A stretch of DNA of 64,000 bases from positions 406,345 to 470,344 of the forward strand of contig NZ_FNJH01000002.1 of the NCBI RefSeq assembly GCF_900103225.1, in the 5' to 3' direction. The translations under genes and the position numbers were made by a program. The DNA comes from Pseudomonas congelans. Lineage in GTDB: Bacteria > Pseudomonadota > Gammaproteobacteria > Pseudomonadales > Pseudomonadaceae. Position 1 is the stretch's first letter; every line of letters begins with the position of its first letter. The notes under the pieces are model-generated. The model was given only the letters and a program-made list of their open reading frames with translations. It was not told the origin of the DNA and did not search any database. Positions 1 through 8,396 of this stretch are shown piece after piece.

Positions 1-103
1 CGGCGTCAACCCTGGCGCAGGCCGGGTACGTCTGGCGCTCGTGGCACCGCTGGCGGAATGCATCGAAGCGGCCGAACGTATCCGCGCATTCCTGAGCAAG
101 TAA
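1..103 (+). CDS. dapC: DapC, succinyldiaminopimelate aminotransferase (C-terminal end only)
   Basis: The open frame entering at the left edge encodes about 33 residues ending in IEAAERIRAFLSK before TAA at 101-103. The GVNPGAGRVRLAL stretch is the Arg-containing substrate-carboxylate region near the end of class I PLP aminotransferases. DapC makes N-succinyl-LL-diaminopimelate from the keto acid, the step between DapD and DapE, both encoded downstream. Identity rests on this short tail plus the dap neighbourhood, so it is good but not certain. A stem-loop follows the stop. Confidence 0.75.
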   Translation, partial: GVNPGAGRVRLALVAPLAECIEAAERIRAFLSK

Positions 104-122
104 AAGCGAAAACCAGAAACCG

Positions 123-149
123 CCCCGCCGCATGCAATGTGCGGCGGGG
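123..149 (+). terminator. Hairpin after dapC
   Basis: A perfect 10-bp stem (CCCCGCCGCA at 123-132 with its complement at 140-149) and a 7-nt loop lie 20 bp after the dapC stop. Only a short AT-rich stretch follows rather than a clean T-run, so termination is likely but not proven. Confidence 0.55.
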
Positions 150-251
150 TAAGTAATTAGTTACCACCTCCCGCCCACGGCGTGAACATACCCTCAACCT
201 TCATTTTTCATGCTTCCGGACACGAAGCGAACCACCATGAAGGCCAATCCC

Positions 252-1085
252 ATGCCCACACCCGCTACTACCCAAGGCGTAAAACTGCCCGCATCCTGCT
301 GCATGCGCAGCGCTGGAAATCACCAGGCTTCGTATGAAGCAGCGATTCGCGAGAACCCTGCCAACGCGGCAATCACCCCTGCTCACCAAGCGGAAACGGG
401 CGACGACACCGGCCAGCCAAGGCACCTGGCGCGCCTGATGGTTTCGTTCAGCAAGTACTGGGCTCGCGGAAGAACCCTGAAAGTTCTGTTTCTGAATAAT
501 CCTCCTGCCGTCCTCACCGCCCCCATCGTAGAAGCGGCACGCAAATGGCTGCCTCACATAAACCTGAAATTCGAGTTCGTGGCGGACGGCGCGAGCGATA
601 TCCGAATCGACTTCAATGAACATCTGAACTGGAGCGCCATTGGCACCGACACCCTGCTGGCCGAGCCGCATGAATCGACCATGGAGTTCAACGTCAAAGA
701 GTTGTACACGGCGGACCAGAAGCCCATGCCGGACCTGACGCGCATCGTGCTGCATGAATTCGGGCACGCGCTGGGAGCGGTTCACGAGCATCAGCATCCA
801 CAGGCAAACATCCCCTGGAACGAACCGCTGGTGCGCTCACTGCTTTCGCAAACCGGGTTGAGTGACGAAGAGATCAATACCAATTTTTTCGACCGGTACG
901 AGGCCGCCGACTTCCACCACTCGGCTTACGACCGGGATTCGGTCATGCATTTCGATATCCCCAACGACCTGACCCTCGGCGACTTCGAGATTATCAATGT
1001 GGGCAAGACGCTCAGCAGCAATGACATCGCCGTGATGAGCGCCATCTATGCAGACCGTGGCAACTCAAAATTTGAAAAACCCTGA
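252..1085 (+). CDS. Astacin-like (metzincin) zinc metalloprotease
   Basis: A 277-residue protein carrying the extended zinc site HEFGHALGAVHE at residues 168-179 (HExxHxxGxxHE, with Glu after the third His as in astacins) and a Met-turn SVMHF with Met at residue 232. These two motifs, about 60 residues apart, define metzincins, so a secreted or delivered endopeptidase is probable. I see no Sec signal peptide. The first 60 or so residues are polar, with many Ala, Thr and Pro, which could be an unusual export signal or a propeptide. In-frame ATGs occur at 210, 237 and 252; I chose 252 because GAAGG lies 8 nt upstream. The gene sits between dapC and the yffB-dapD genes, to which it has no metabolic relation, and has its own space on both sides. 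The substrate is unknown. Confidence 0.8.
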   Translation: MPTPATTQGVKLPASCCMRSAGNHQASYEAAIRENPANAAITPAHQAETGDDTGQPRHLARLMVSFSKYWARGRTLKVLFLNNPPAVLTAPIVEAARKWLPHINLKFEFVADGASDIRIDFNEHLNWSAIGTDTLLAEPHESTMEFNVKELYTADQKPMPDLTRIVLHEFGHALGAVHEHQHPQANIPWNEPLVRSLLSQTGLSDEEINTNFFDRYEAADFHHSAYDRDSVMHFDIPNDLTLGDFEIINVGKTLSSNDIAVMSAIYADRGNSKFEKP

Positions 1086-1179
1086 CAGGGCAGCCTGCGA
1101 ACACCTGCTGATCATGCTCCAGTCAACAGCGCGCCATTCGTTTCTAACGGGTGGCGTGTCCGCCGGAAAAGTTTGCTGA

Positions 1180-1410
1180 CTACTCCCGGGTTCGCAATTT
1201 TTCAGCCACCCAGCCGACTGCCCAACTTACCGGGTCATGAGACTGCATGGGCAGCAGCGGCTTTCCTTCCCGGGCAGCCAATCGCCCCTGAGCCTCGGCT
1301 TCACCGTGAATCCAGATGGTACTTTGCTTGAAACCCTCGGCACGTTGACGCTCCCTGTAATAACGTTGCCGGACAAGCGCTTCCTGACGCTTCTTTTCTT
1401 GCTCAGACAT
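1180..1410 (-). CDS. Small basic protein, possible Rmf/CrpP-type fold
   Basis: A 76-residue protein beginning MSEQEKKRQEALVRQRYY. The first half is a highly charged helix; the second has EAQGRLAAREGKPLLP followed by SWAVGWVAEKL. A Gly-spaced helix followed by W-x-x-GW recalls ribosome modulation factor and the related CrpP proteins, but the N-terminus is different and longer, so this is only a suggestion. A longer frame starts at 1467, but its first 19 residues are hydrophobic and unlike the rest. Transcribed away from yffB. Not recognised with certainty. Confidence 0.6.
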   Translation of the reverse strand: MSEQEKKRQEALVRQRYYRERQRAEGFKQSTIWIHGEAEAQGRLAAREGKPLLPMQSHDPVSWAVGWVAEKLRTRE

Positions 1411-1517
1411 AACGCACCCAAACTTCAAATGAAGGGTAATAATTGCCCGCAGCGGCCAGCCACTCAAGCGTGGGCGGGTGAAGTTTTCTTAATGATGGTT
1501 AGCCTTATTATCTAGTT

Positions 1518-1560
1518 TCCGTTCAGTCACCGTACTGGCGCTGTCACAACACTGAACGGA
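1518..1560. promoter_or_regulatory. 10-bp inverted repeat between divergent genes
   Basis: TCCGTTCAGT at 1518-1527 and its exact complement ACTGAACGGA at 1551-1560 flank 23 bp in the divergent region between the small Rmf-like gene and yffB. It could be a hairpin or a two-site operator; no factor can be named. Confidence 0.35.
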
Positions 1561-1565
1561 CTGAC

Positions 1566-1575
1566 GTGGCATAAT
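1566..1575 (+). promoter_or_regulatory. Possible extended -10 promoter for the yffB leader
   Basis: TGGCATAAT (extended -10 form, hexamer CATAAT at 1570-1575) lies about 26 bp before the start of the small upstream ORF. I see no good -35 at the normal spacing, which is usual for extended -10 promoters. Weak prediction. Confidence 0.35.
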
Positions 1576-1601
1576 AGCCGGCTAAATTGCGAGGAGAGGA
1601 C

Positions 1602-1646
1602 GTGGGGAGTATCGAGCAATATCAGCCACCCCACCTTAAACAATGA
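1602..1646 (+). CDS. 14-codon upstream ORF coupled to yffB
   Basis: GTG at 1602 is preceded by a very strong purine-rich ribosome site (GAGGAGAGGA at 1591-1600). The frame reads MGSIEQYQPPHLKQ and stops at TGA 1644-1646, which overlaps the ATG of yffB at 1643 as ATGA. yffB itself has no ribosome site at normal spacing, so it probably depends on ribosomes terminating at this ORF. GTGGGG (1602-1607) can pair with CCCCAC (1629-1634) inside the ORF. Whether the peptide has a role, or the ORF only sets translation of yffB, cannot be told. It is too short for coding statistics. Confidence 0.5.
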   Translation: MGSIEQYQPPHLKQ

Positions 1647-1990
1647 CTTACACTCTGTTTGGCATCAAAGCCTGCGACACGATGAAAAAGGCTCGTACCT
1701 GGCTCGACGAGCATTCGGCGAGCTACGAATTTCACGACTACAAGACACAGGGTATCGACCGTGAGCACCTCGAGCAGTGGTGCAATGAACACGGATGGCA
1801 GGTTGTGCTGAACCGCGCAGGCACGACCTTTCGCAAGCTCGAAGACGGACAAAAGGCCGATCTCGACCAGGCGAAAGCCATAGAACTGATGCTCGCGCAG
1901 CCGTCCATGATCAAGCGTCCAGTGCTTGATCTGGGCGATAAAACCCTGATCGGCTTCAAGCCTGACCTGTATGCAGCGGCTTTACAGTAA
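1643..1990 (+). CDS. yffB: ArsC/Spx-family thioredoxin-fold reductase (YffB)
   Basis: 115 residues; starts TLFGIKACDTMKKARTWL, with the single N-terminal Cys of the KACDT motif at the thioredoxin-fold active loop, and a C-terminal KRPVLDLGDKTLIGF segment typical of ArsC/Spx/YffB proteins. Family members act as glutathione-dependent thiol reductases or, in Spx, as RNA polymerase adaptors; true arsenate reduction is not established for YffB. It lies directly ahead of dapD, an arrangement I recall from pseudomonads. Translation probably depends on the overlapping 14-codon ORF. Confidence 0.88.
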   Translation: MTYTLFGIKACDTMKKARTWLDEHSASYEFHDYKTQGIDREHLEQWCNEHGWQVVLNRAGTTFRKLEDGQKADLDQAKAIELMLAQPSMIKRPVLDLGDKTLIGFKPDLYAAALQ

Positions 1991-2037
1991 GCCAGAGCGC
2001 TACTGAAAGCCCCTTGATAAAGCCACGAGGTATTTAC

Positions 2038-3072
2038 ATGTCCACCACCCTGTTCAGCCTGGCCTTCGGCGTCGGCACCCAAAATCGTCAAGGCGCATGG
2101 CTTGAAGTGTTTTATGCTCAGCCGCTGATCAATCCTTCTGCGGAACTGGTCGCGGCTATCGCACCGGTTCTGGGTTACACCGGCGGCAACCAGGCAATCA
2201 CTTTCAATGTAGACCTGGCCTACAAGCTGGCCGAAGCGGCCAAATCCGTAGACACGACTCAAGCCGCACTGCTGACTCGTCTGGCCGAAAGCCAGAAGCC
2301 GCTGGTCGCCACCCTGCTGGCTGAAGACGCCACACTGACGTCGACTCCCGAGGCGTACCTCAAACTGCATCTGCTGTCGCATCGTCTGGTCAAGCCGCAC
2401 GGTCTGAACCTGGCAGGCATCTTCCCTCTGCTGCCAAATGTGGCCTGGACCAGCCAGGGCGCGGTCGATCTGGTCGAACTGGCCGAGCGTCAGCTCGAAG
2501 CACGCCTCAAGGGCGAGCTGCTGGAAGTATTCTCGGTCGACAAATTCCCGAAAATGACCGATTACGTTGTGCCGAGCGGCGTTCGTATCGCTGACAGCGC
2601 TCGCGTGCGTCTGGGCGCCTACATCGGCGAAGGCACGACCGTCATGCACGAAGGTTTCGTCAACTTCAATGGCGGCACCGAAGGTCCGGGCATGATCGAA
2701 GGCCGCGTTTCCGCTGGCGTATTCGTCGGCAAGGGCTCGGATCTGGGCGGCGGCTGCTCGACCATGGGTACGCTGTCCGGTGGTGGCAATATCATCATCA
2801 AGGTCGGCGAAGGCTGCCTGATCGGTGCCAACGCCGGCATCGGCATCCCGCTGGGTGATCGCAACACCGTGGAGTCAGGCCTGTACGTGACCGCGGGTAC
2901 CAAGGTCGCGCTGCTCGACGAAAACAATGAGCTGGTCAAGATCGTCAAAGCGCGCGAGCTGGCGGGTCAGACCGACCTGTTGTTCCGTCGCAACTCGCAG
3001 ACCGGCGCAGTGGAATGCAAAACCCACAAGTCGGCCATCGAGCTGAACGAAGCACTGCACGCTCACAACTGA
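2038..3072 (+). CDS. dapD: DapD, tetrahydrodipicolinate N-succinyltransferase
   Basis: 344 residues. Transfers succinyl from succinyl-CoA to tetrahydrodipicolinate, committing the succinylase route to diaminopimelate and lysine. The C-terminal half has the irregular hexapeptide repeats of a left-handed beta-helix (for example ARVRLGAYIGEGTTVMHEG and the Gly-rich stretch GKGSDLGGGCSTMGTLSGG), and the N-terminal half is the longer form found in pseudomonads and actinobacteria rather than the 274-residue E. coli form. ATG at 2038 has GAGG just upstream; an in-frame start at 2014 is less likely. Between yffB and csdA on the same strand. Confidence 0.95.
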   Translation: MSTTLFSLAFGVGTQNRQGAWLEVFYAQPLINPSAELVAAIAPVLGYTGGNQAITFNVDLAYKLAEAAKSVDTTQAALLTRLAESQKPLVATLLAEDATLTSTPEAYLKLHLLSHRLVKPHGLNLAGIFPLLPNVAWTSQGAVDLVELAERQLEARLKGELLEVFSVDKFPKMTDYVVPSGVRIADSARVRLGAYIGEGTTVMHEGFVNFNGGTEGPGMIEGRVSAGVFVGKGSDLGGGCSTMGTLSGGGNIIIKVGEGCLIGANAGIGIPLGDRNTVESGLYVTAGTKVALLDENNELVKIVKARELAGQTDLLFRRNSQTGAVECKTHKSAIELNEALHAHN

Positions 3073-3131
3073 TGCTGTGTGCGGGTTCAAGGCTGATGGC
3101 TTTGAACCCGCCTCCACACGCTGGACGAACA

Positions 3132-4337
3132 ATGCCCCTCTTCTCTCCCTGGCGCGGCGACTTCCCCGCCCTCGCCGCTCTGCAACGGCAAGGCCAGACC
3201 TATCTGGACAACGCCGCCACGACGCAAAAGCCTCAGGCGCTGATCGACGCCCTGACTCATTACTATGCCAACGGTGCCGCCAACGTGCATCGTGCCCAGC
3301 ATCTGCCCGGCGCGCACGCCACTCAAGCGTTCGAGGCCAGCCGTGGCAAGGCCGCCCACTGGCTGAATGCCGGCGAGAACGGCCAGATCATCTTCACCCA
3401 CGGCGCAACGTCTGCGCTGAACCTGCTGGCCTACGGGCTGGAACATGAATTCACTGCGGGCGACGAAATCGCCATCAGCGCGCTGGAACACCACGCCAAT
3501 CTGCTGCCATGGCAGCAACTGGCTCAGCGTCGCGGCCTGAAACTGGTGGTTCTGCCGCTGGACAGAGACGGCGTGATCGACTGCGACGCGGCAGCCAGCC
3601 TGATCGGGCCGCGCACGCGCCTGCTTGCAGTCACCCAGCTGTCCAACGTACTCGGCACCTGGCAACCCCTTGCCCGCCTTATCGCACTGGCCAAAACCCA
3701 AGGCGCACTCACCGTCGTAGACGGCTCGCAAGGCGTGGTGCACGGACGCCACGATGTGCAGGCGCTGGGCTGCGATTTTTATGTGTTTTCCAGCCACAAG
3801 CTGTATGGGCCGGAAGGACTCGGTGTGCTTTACGGACGCAACGAGGCGTTACCCAGCCTCGCGCATTGGCAGTTCGGCGGCGAGATGGTGCTGACCTCCG
3901 ATTATCAGCACGCGAAATTTCGCCCGGCGCCACTGGGTTTCGAGGCGGGCACCCCGCCCATCGCCAGCGTGATCGGTCTGGGCGCTACGCTGGCCTATCT
4001 GGACAGCCTCGACCATCAGGCGGTCGCAGAACATGAAGCCAGACTGCACCGTCGCCTGCTCGAAGGGCTGCAACAGCGGGACGGCATCCAGGTTCTGGGC
4101 TCGCCGGACCTGGCACTGGTCAGCTTCGTCGTCGAAGGCATTCACAATGCCGATCTGGCCCACCTGCTGACCGAGCAGGGCATTGCCGTGCGGGCGGGTC
4201 ATCACTGCGCAATGCCGCTGTTCAAGACCCTTGGCCTGCCCGGCGCGATTCGGGCGTCACTGGCGCTGTACAACGATTCGGACGATCTGCTGCAGTTCTT
4301 CAGCGCGCTGGATCAGGCGCTGGAGCTGCTTCGATGA
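3132..4337 (+). CDS. csdA: CsdA, class V cysteine desulfurase
   Basis: 401 residues. PLP enzyme that takes sulfur from cysteine as a persulfide and releases alanine. The PLP lysine is K223 in FSSHKLYGPEG, and the persulfide cysteine is C359 in RAGHHCAMPLF, the loop position of SufS/CsdA-type enzymes. YLDNAATTQKP near residue 25 is the typical class V start. ATG 3132 gives the standard length; an upstream frame from 3015 only runs through the dapD end. Overlaps csdE by 4 bp (ATGA), so the pair is translated together. Confidence 0.95.
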   Translation: MPLFSPWRGDFPALAALQRQGQTYLDNAATTQKPQALIDALTHYYANGAANVHRAQHLPGAHATQAFEASRGKAAHWLNAGENGQIIFTHGATSALNLLAYGLEHEFTAGDEIAISALEHHANLLPWQQLAQRRGLKLVVLPLDRDGVIDCDAAASLIGPRTRLLAVTQLSNVLGTWQPLARLIALAKTQGALTVVDGSQGVVHGRHDVQALGCDFYVFSSHKLYGPEGLGVLYGRNEALPSLAHWQFGGEMVLTSDYQHAKFRPAPLGFEAGTPPIASVIGLGATLAYLDSLDHQAVAEHEARLHRRLLEGLQQRDGIQVLGSPDLALVSFVVEGIHNADLAHLLTEQGIAVRAGHHCAMPLFKTLGLPGAIRASLALYNDSDDLLQFFSALDQALELLR

Positions 4338-4741
4338 GCCTGCCCGCATTGGCACAAACTGCTCTAGACAGTTTCTCCCGGCCGCAAGGCTGGGAACAGC
4401 GCGCACGCCTGCTGATGCAATGGGGCGATCAACTTGCACCACTGAGTGACGAAGAAAGGACCGACGACAACCTGGTACACGGCTGTGAAAGCAAGGTCTG
4501 GCTGATCGGCGAAGTCAGCGACAACGCCTGGCTGTTCCGGGCTGGCAGCGACGCTCGACTGATTCGTGGTCTGGTGGCGCTGTTGCTGGCGCGAGTCAAC
4601 GGCCTGTCGGAACGAGAGCTGGCAGCCGTGGATTTACCTGACTGGTTCAATCAACTGGGCCTCGCCCGCCAACTCTCACCCTCGCGCAGCAACGGCCTGA
4701 ATGCTGTGCTGCAGAAGATGCGTCAGCTGACTCAAGCCTGA
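4334..4741 (+). CDS. csdE: CsdE, SufE-like sulfur acceptor
   Basis: 135 residues of the SufE/CsdE fold. The acceptor cysteine is C51 in NLVHGCESKVWL, which takes persulfide sulfur from CsdA. Start overlaps the csdA stop. The 3' end overlaps the 3' end of tcdA by 10 bp on the other strand. In E. coli CsdE also binds CsdL/TcdA, which fits the gene order here. Confidence 0.93.
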   Translation: MSLPALAQTALDSFSRPQGWEQRARLLMQWGDQLAPLSDEERTDDNLVHGCESKVWLIGEVSDNAWLFRAGSDARLIRGLVALLLARVNGLSERELAAVDLPDWFNQLGLARQLSPSRSNGLNAVLQKMRQLTQA

Positions 4742-5562
4742 TCGGGCGTGGCCAGCGCTGGCTTGATCCGCTCCGAAGGCCGACGCGTGCCTGCCACCAG
4801 CTTGTCCACTGCACGGGTAGCGGCCACCATGCCAAAGGTCGCGGTCACCATCATCACTGCGCCGAAACCACCGGCGCAATCGAGCTTTACGCCCTCGCCG
4901 ACGAATTTCTTTTCCAGACAAATGCTCCCATCCGGTTTGGGGTAGCGCAGTTGCTCACTGGAAAACACACACGGGACGCTGTAGTGACGGTTCGGCGTGC
5001 GTGAAAAACCATAGTCCCGACGCAGGGTCGAGCGCACCTTGGAGGCCAGCGGGTCATTGAAGGTGCGGTTGAGGTCGGCGATCTGAATCAGGGTCGGATC
5101 GATCTGCCCACCCGCCCCACCGGTGGTGACCATCTGAATCTTGCGCCGCTTGCACCATGAAATCAGCGCAGCCTTGGCGTTGACGCTGTCGATGCAATCG
5201 ATCACGAAGTCCATGTCCGGGGTAATGCACTCGGCCATGGTGTCGCGGGTCACGAAATCAGCCACGGCGTGCACGATGCAATCGGGGTTGATCGCGCGGA
5301 TACGCTCGGCCATCACCTCGACCTTCGGCCGACCGACCGTGCTGTCCAGTGCATGCAATTGGCGGTTGCTGTTACTGACACAGACATCGTCCATGTCGAA
5401 CAGCGAGATCTCGCCCACGCCACTGCGCGCCATGGCTTCCGCCGCCCAGGAGCCCACGCCGCCGATACCCACCACCGCCACATGAGCCGCGCGCAGGCGT
5501 GCCAGCCCCTCGATGCCATATAGACGGGCGATGCCAGCGAAACGTGGATCTTCTGCACTCAT
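4732..5562 (-). CDS. tcdA: TcdA (CsdL), tRNA ct6A37 cyclase
   Basis: 276 residues of the E1-like ThiF/MoeB superfamily. VAVVGIGGVGSWAAEAMARSG near residue 30 is the nucleotide-binding loop, and SNSNRQLHA is the adenylation motif. TcdA uses ATP to dehydrate t6A at position 37 of ANN-decoding tRNAs to the cyclic ct6A. ATG 5562 is preceded by GAGG with 8-nt spacing; a TTG two codons upstream is too near that site. Convergent with csdAE, whose sulfur relay is needed for ct6A in E. coli. tsaB, required for the precursor t6A, lies about 11 kb away. Confidence 0.94.
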   Translation of the reverse strand: MSAEDPRFAGIARLYGIEGLARLRAAHVAVVGIGGVGSWAAEAMARSGVGEISLFDMDDVCVSNSNRQLHALDSTVGRPKVEVMAERIRAINPDCIVHAVADFVTRDTMAECITPDMDFVIDCIDSVNAKAALISWCKRRKIQMVTTGGAGGQIDPTLIQIADLNRTFNDPLASKVRSTLRRDYGFSRTPNRHYSVPCVFSSEQLRYPKPDGSICLEKKFVGEGVKLDCAGGFGAVMMVTATFGMVAATRAVDKLVAGTRRPSERIKPALATPDQA

Positions 5563-5588
5563 GATCAATACCTCAAAAACCGGCGCGC

Positions 5589-5594
5589 ATTATA
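5589..5594 (-). promoter_or_regulatory. Consensus -10 (TATAAT) for tcdA
   Basis: Read on the minus strand, CCCCTATAATGCGCGCC has a perfect sigma-70 -10 with a GC-rich discriminator, the style of growth-rate-controlled stable-RNA promoters. The start site would fall near 5582, giving a leader of about 20 nt containing the GAGG site. No clear -35 is seen. Confidence 0.5.
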
Positions 5595-5780
5595 GGGGTT
5601 TGTCGACGGCAAGACACCTGACTTGACGCGATCCCTGCCGACCGCTCGACAGCGACCCTTTTAGAGACCCCGAAGAAAAGACGCCAGGTATCGAAAGCCC
5701 AGGGGTCCGACCAAGGTTCACAAACGCGAATGCAACACGCCCCTCTCCATCCATTGCCTGACATATCAGCAGGGCACGAT

Positions 5781-5805
5781 AAACGACGGCCTCAAGTCGT
5801 CGTTT
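5781..5805 (+). other. Hairpin upstream of dapE
   Basis: AAACGACG (5781-5788) pairs with CGTCGTTT (5798-5805) around a 9-nt loop, followed by TTGCTTT. It has terminator form for the + strand but lies 55 bp before dapE, beyond the divergent tcdA promoter, so it might end stray transcription from csdE or act in the dapE leader. The rest of 5563-5860 holds no gene I can support. Confidence 0.35.
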
Positions 5806-5860
5806 TGCTTTAAGATATCCGCCTTTTCGCGCCCAAAGTCTTGCTACCGGAGTTCTGTAC

Positions 5861-7012
5861 ATGACGGCCCCAGCCGACCTCTCGCCCACCCTCCAACTCG
5901 CCTGCGATCTGATCCGCCGTCCGTCAGTGACGCCGGTCGATGCCGATTGCCAGACCGTGATGATGCAGCGCCTGGGCGATGCCGGCTTCAAGCTCGAGCC
6001 AATGCGTATCGAAGACGTCGACAACTTTTGGGCGACACACGGCACTACCGACGGCCCGGTACTGTGTTTCGCCGGTCACACCGACGTGGTTCCGACAGGT
6101 CCCCTGCAGAATTGGCAGAACGATCCGTTCGATGCGTTGATCGACGAGCACGGCATGCTCTGCGGACGCGGCGCGGCAGACATGAAAGGCAGTCTGGCAG
6201 CCATGCTGGTGGCCGCCGAACGCTTTGTCGCCGATCACCCTGATCATAAAGGCTCGGTGGCGTTCCTGATCACCAGCGACGAAGAAGGACCGGCGCATCA
6301 CGGCACCAAAGCCGTGGTCGAGCGCCTCGCCGCGCGTAAGGAACGCCTGGACTGGTGCATCGTCGGCGAGCCGTCGAGCACCACGCTGGTCGGCGATGTG
6401 GTCAAGAACGGTCGGCGCGGTTCGCTTGGTGCGACGCTGACGGTGCGCGGCAAGCAGGGCCATGTGGCTTACCCGCATCTGGCGAAGAACCCGATTCACC
6501 TGGCCGCGCCGGCTCTGGCCGAACTGGCCGCCGAGCACTGGGACCATGGCAACGATTTCTTCCCGCCGACCAGCTTCCAGATCTCCAATCTGAACGCTGG
6601 CACTGGAGCCACCAATGTCATCCCCGGCGATCTGGTGGCAGTCTTCAACTTCCGTTTCTCCACCGAATCGACCGTCGAAGGCCTGCAGCAGCGCGTCGCC
6701 GATATCCTCGACAGGCATGAACTGGACTGGCATGTAGACTGGGCATTGTCGGGCCTACCGTTCCTGACCGAGCCGGGCGCGTTGCTGGACGCCGTGTCTT
6801 CCAGCATCAAAAGCGTCACGGGCCGTGACACCCAAGCCTCGACCAGCGGCGGAACCTCCGATGGTCGCTTCATCGCTACCCTCGGCACTCAAGTGGTCGA
6901 ACTGGGGCCGGTCAACGCGACGATCCATCAGGTCAACGAACGTATTCTGGCCAGCGACCTCGATGTGCTGACCGAGATCTACTACCGGACCCTGGTCAAG
7001 TTGCTCGCCTGA
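5861..7012 (+). CDS. dapE: DapE, succinyl-diaminopimelate desuccinylase
   Basis: 383 residues of the M20 dinuclear zinc amidohydrolases. Metal ligands and catalytic acids are visible in order: [11 protein letters not shown] (His), GRGAADMKG (bridging Asp), TSDEEGPA (catalytic Glu-Glu), VGEPSS, and HQVNERI near the end. Hydrolyses N-succinyl-LL-DAP to LL-DAP and succinate in lysine and peptidoglycan synthesis. GGAG lies about 10 nt before the ATG. Its stop overlaps the start of rlmA (TGATG), so both are likely cotranscribed. Confidence 0.96.
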   Translation: MTAPADLSPTLQLACDLIRRPSVTPVDADCQTVMMQRLGDAGFKLEPMRIEDVDNFWATHGTTDGPVLCFAGHTDVVPTGPLQNWQNDPFDALIDEHGMLCGRGAADMKGSLAAMLVAAERFVADHPDHKGSVAFLITSDEEGPAHHGTKAVVERLAARKERLDWCIVGEPSSTTLVGDVVKNGRRGSLGATLTVRGKQGHVAYPHLAKNPIHLAAPALAELAAEHWDHGNDFFPPTSFQISNLNAGTGATNVIPGDLVAVFNFRFSTESTVEGLQQRVADILDRHELDWHVDWALSGLPFLTEPGALLDAVSSSIKSVTGRDTQASTSGGTSDGRFIATLGTQVVELGPVNATIHQVNERILASDLDVLTEIYYRTLVKLLA

Positions 7013-7821
7013 TGCTGACCTGCCCGATCTGCTCAGCCCCGCTCAGCACTGCCGACAACGGCGTGGTGTGCCCGGCCAATCACCGTTTCGACCGAGCCCG
7101 TCAGGGTTATCTGAACCTGTTGCCGGTGCAGCACAAGAACAGCCGCGACCCTGGCGACAATCAGGCCATGGTCGAGGCGCGACGCGACTTTCTCAATGCC
7201 GGGCATTACGCTCCGGTAGCCCGCCGTCTGGCTGAACTGGCCGCCGAGCGATCCCCCGCGCACTGGCTGGACATCGGCTGCGGCGAAGGTTATTACACCG
7301 CGCAGATTGCCGAAGCCCTGCCCCATGCCGATGGCTACGCGCTGGACATCTCACGTGAAGCGGTCAAGCGTGCCTGCCGTCGTGACCCGAGGCTGACCTG
7401 GATGGTCGCCAGCATGGCCCGTGTGCCACTTCCGGATGCCAGTTGCCAGTTTCTGGCCAGCGTGTTCAGCCCGCTGGACTGGCAGGAAGCCAAGCGTCTG
7501 CTGACCCCCGGCGGCGGGCTGATGCGGGTCGGCCCGACCAGCGAGCACCTGATGGAGCTGCGTCAGCGGCTCTATGATGAAGTACGCGATTACGCCGACG
7601 ACAAGCACCTGTCGCTGGTGCCGCAAGGTATGCAGTTGCAACACAGCGAAACCCTGCGCTACACGCTGAAGCTGATCGACGGCCAGTCCCGCGCCGATCT
7701 GCTGGCCATGACACCTCACGGCTGGCGCGCCAGCGCCGAACGCCGTACGGCCGTCATCGAGCAACCAGGACCTTTCAAGGTCACCGTTTCCATGCGCTAC
7801 GATTATTTCGTGCTGCAATAA
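7012..7821 (+). CDS. rlmA: RlmA-type 23S rRNA guanine-N1 methyltransferase
   Basis: 269 residues. The N-terminal zinc finger is CPICSAPL...CPANHRFD, as in RlmA/RrmA, followed by the SAM-binding motif HWLDIGCGEGYYTAQIAEAL near residue 85. The family methylates G745 (or G748 in Gram-positives) of 23S rRNA. The start codon overlaps the dapE stop by one base. Exact target specificity is inferred from family membership. Confidence 0.88.
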   Translation: MLTCPICSAPLSTADNGVVCPANHRFDRARQGYLNLLPVQHKNSRDPGDNQAMVEARRDFLNAGHYAPVARRLAELAAERSPAHWLDIGCGEGYYTAQIAEALPHADGYALDISREAVKRACRRDPRLTWMVASMARVPLPDASCQFLASVFSPLDWQEAKRLLTPGGGLMRVGPTSEHLMELRQRLYDEVRDYADDKHLSLVPQGMQLQHSETLRYTLKLIDGQSRADLLAMTPHGWRASAERRTAVIEQPGPFKVTVSMRYDYFVLQ

Positions 7822-7840
7822 GCATTCAACAGAGGCCCCC

Positions 7841-8218
7841 ATGCGCCAACCCGATATCGAGATTTACCTGAAAGACGAAGACGTCGATCACAAGGCAATC
7901 GCCCAGTGGCTCGGCGACGCGCTGGGCTCCTGCAGCGAATGGAAGCAGAAAGGCCAGACCTGGAAATGCACAGCGGGCACTGTAGCCGTGACCTGGCTGC
8001 CCAGAGCGGTCGGCAAGTGGAACAGCCTGCATCTGGACAGCGATCAGACCCCGTGGGAAGACGACATCGCCTGTGCCCGCGCCGCATTCAAAGCCTTGAA
8101 CGTCGAAGTACGTTGCGCTCCGGGCACCTGGGTTGAAGAAGAAAGCGACGAGACGGCCGACCGCTGGATACGCGTGAGCGCCGACGGCGAGGAAGAGATT
8201 ACCTGGCGAACCTCGTAG
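7841..8218 (+). CDS. Conserved hypothetical protein
   Basis: 125 residues, acidic, no signal peptide or membrane segment. Contains WKCTAGTVAVTWLPRAVGKWNSLHLDSD and an acidic end. I do not recognise a domain. AGAGG precedes the ATG, and it starts 19 bp after rlmA, so it is probably the last gene of a dapE-rlmA transcript. Confidence 0.75.
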   Translation: MRQPDIEIYLKDEDVDHKAIAQWLGDALGSCSEWKQKGQTWKCTAGTVAVTWLPRAVGKWNSLHLDSDQTPWEDDIACARAAFKALNVEVRCAPGTWVEEESDETADRWIRVSADGEEEITWRTS

Positions 8219-8396
8219 GATTTTTCGCTGCGACGTTCCTGATGCATGCCGTCGTCAGGTGAGCCCGGCTCGGCAAGCGGTCATTCGGACTTGATCCGCT
8301 CAGCCGACACACCGGCGCTTTTGCCGATCGCTTCGGGATACGTCACACTGGCGCCCATCCAGGGCAGCCGCCCGCCCCTCACTCAGCAGAATCCGT

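Noticed and set aside
1643..1990. Calling this gene arsenate reductase arsC
   Set aside because: No ars genes are nearby and the length and sequence fit YffB/Spx-like proteins better.
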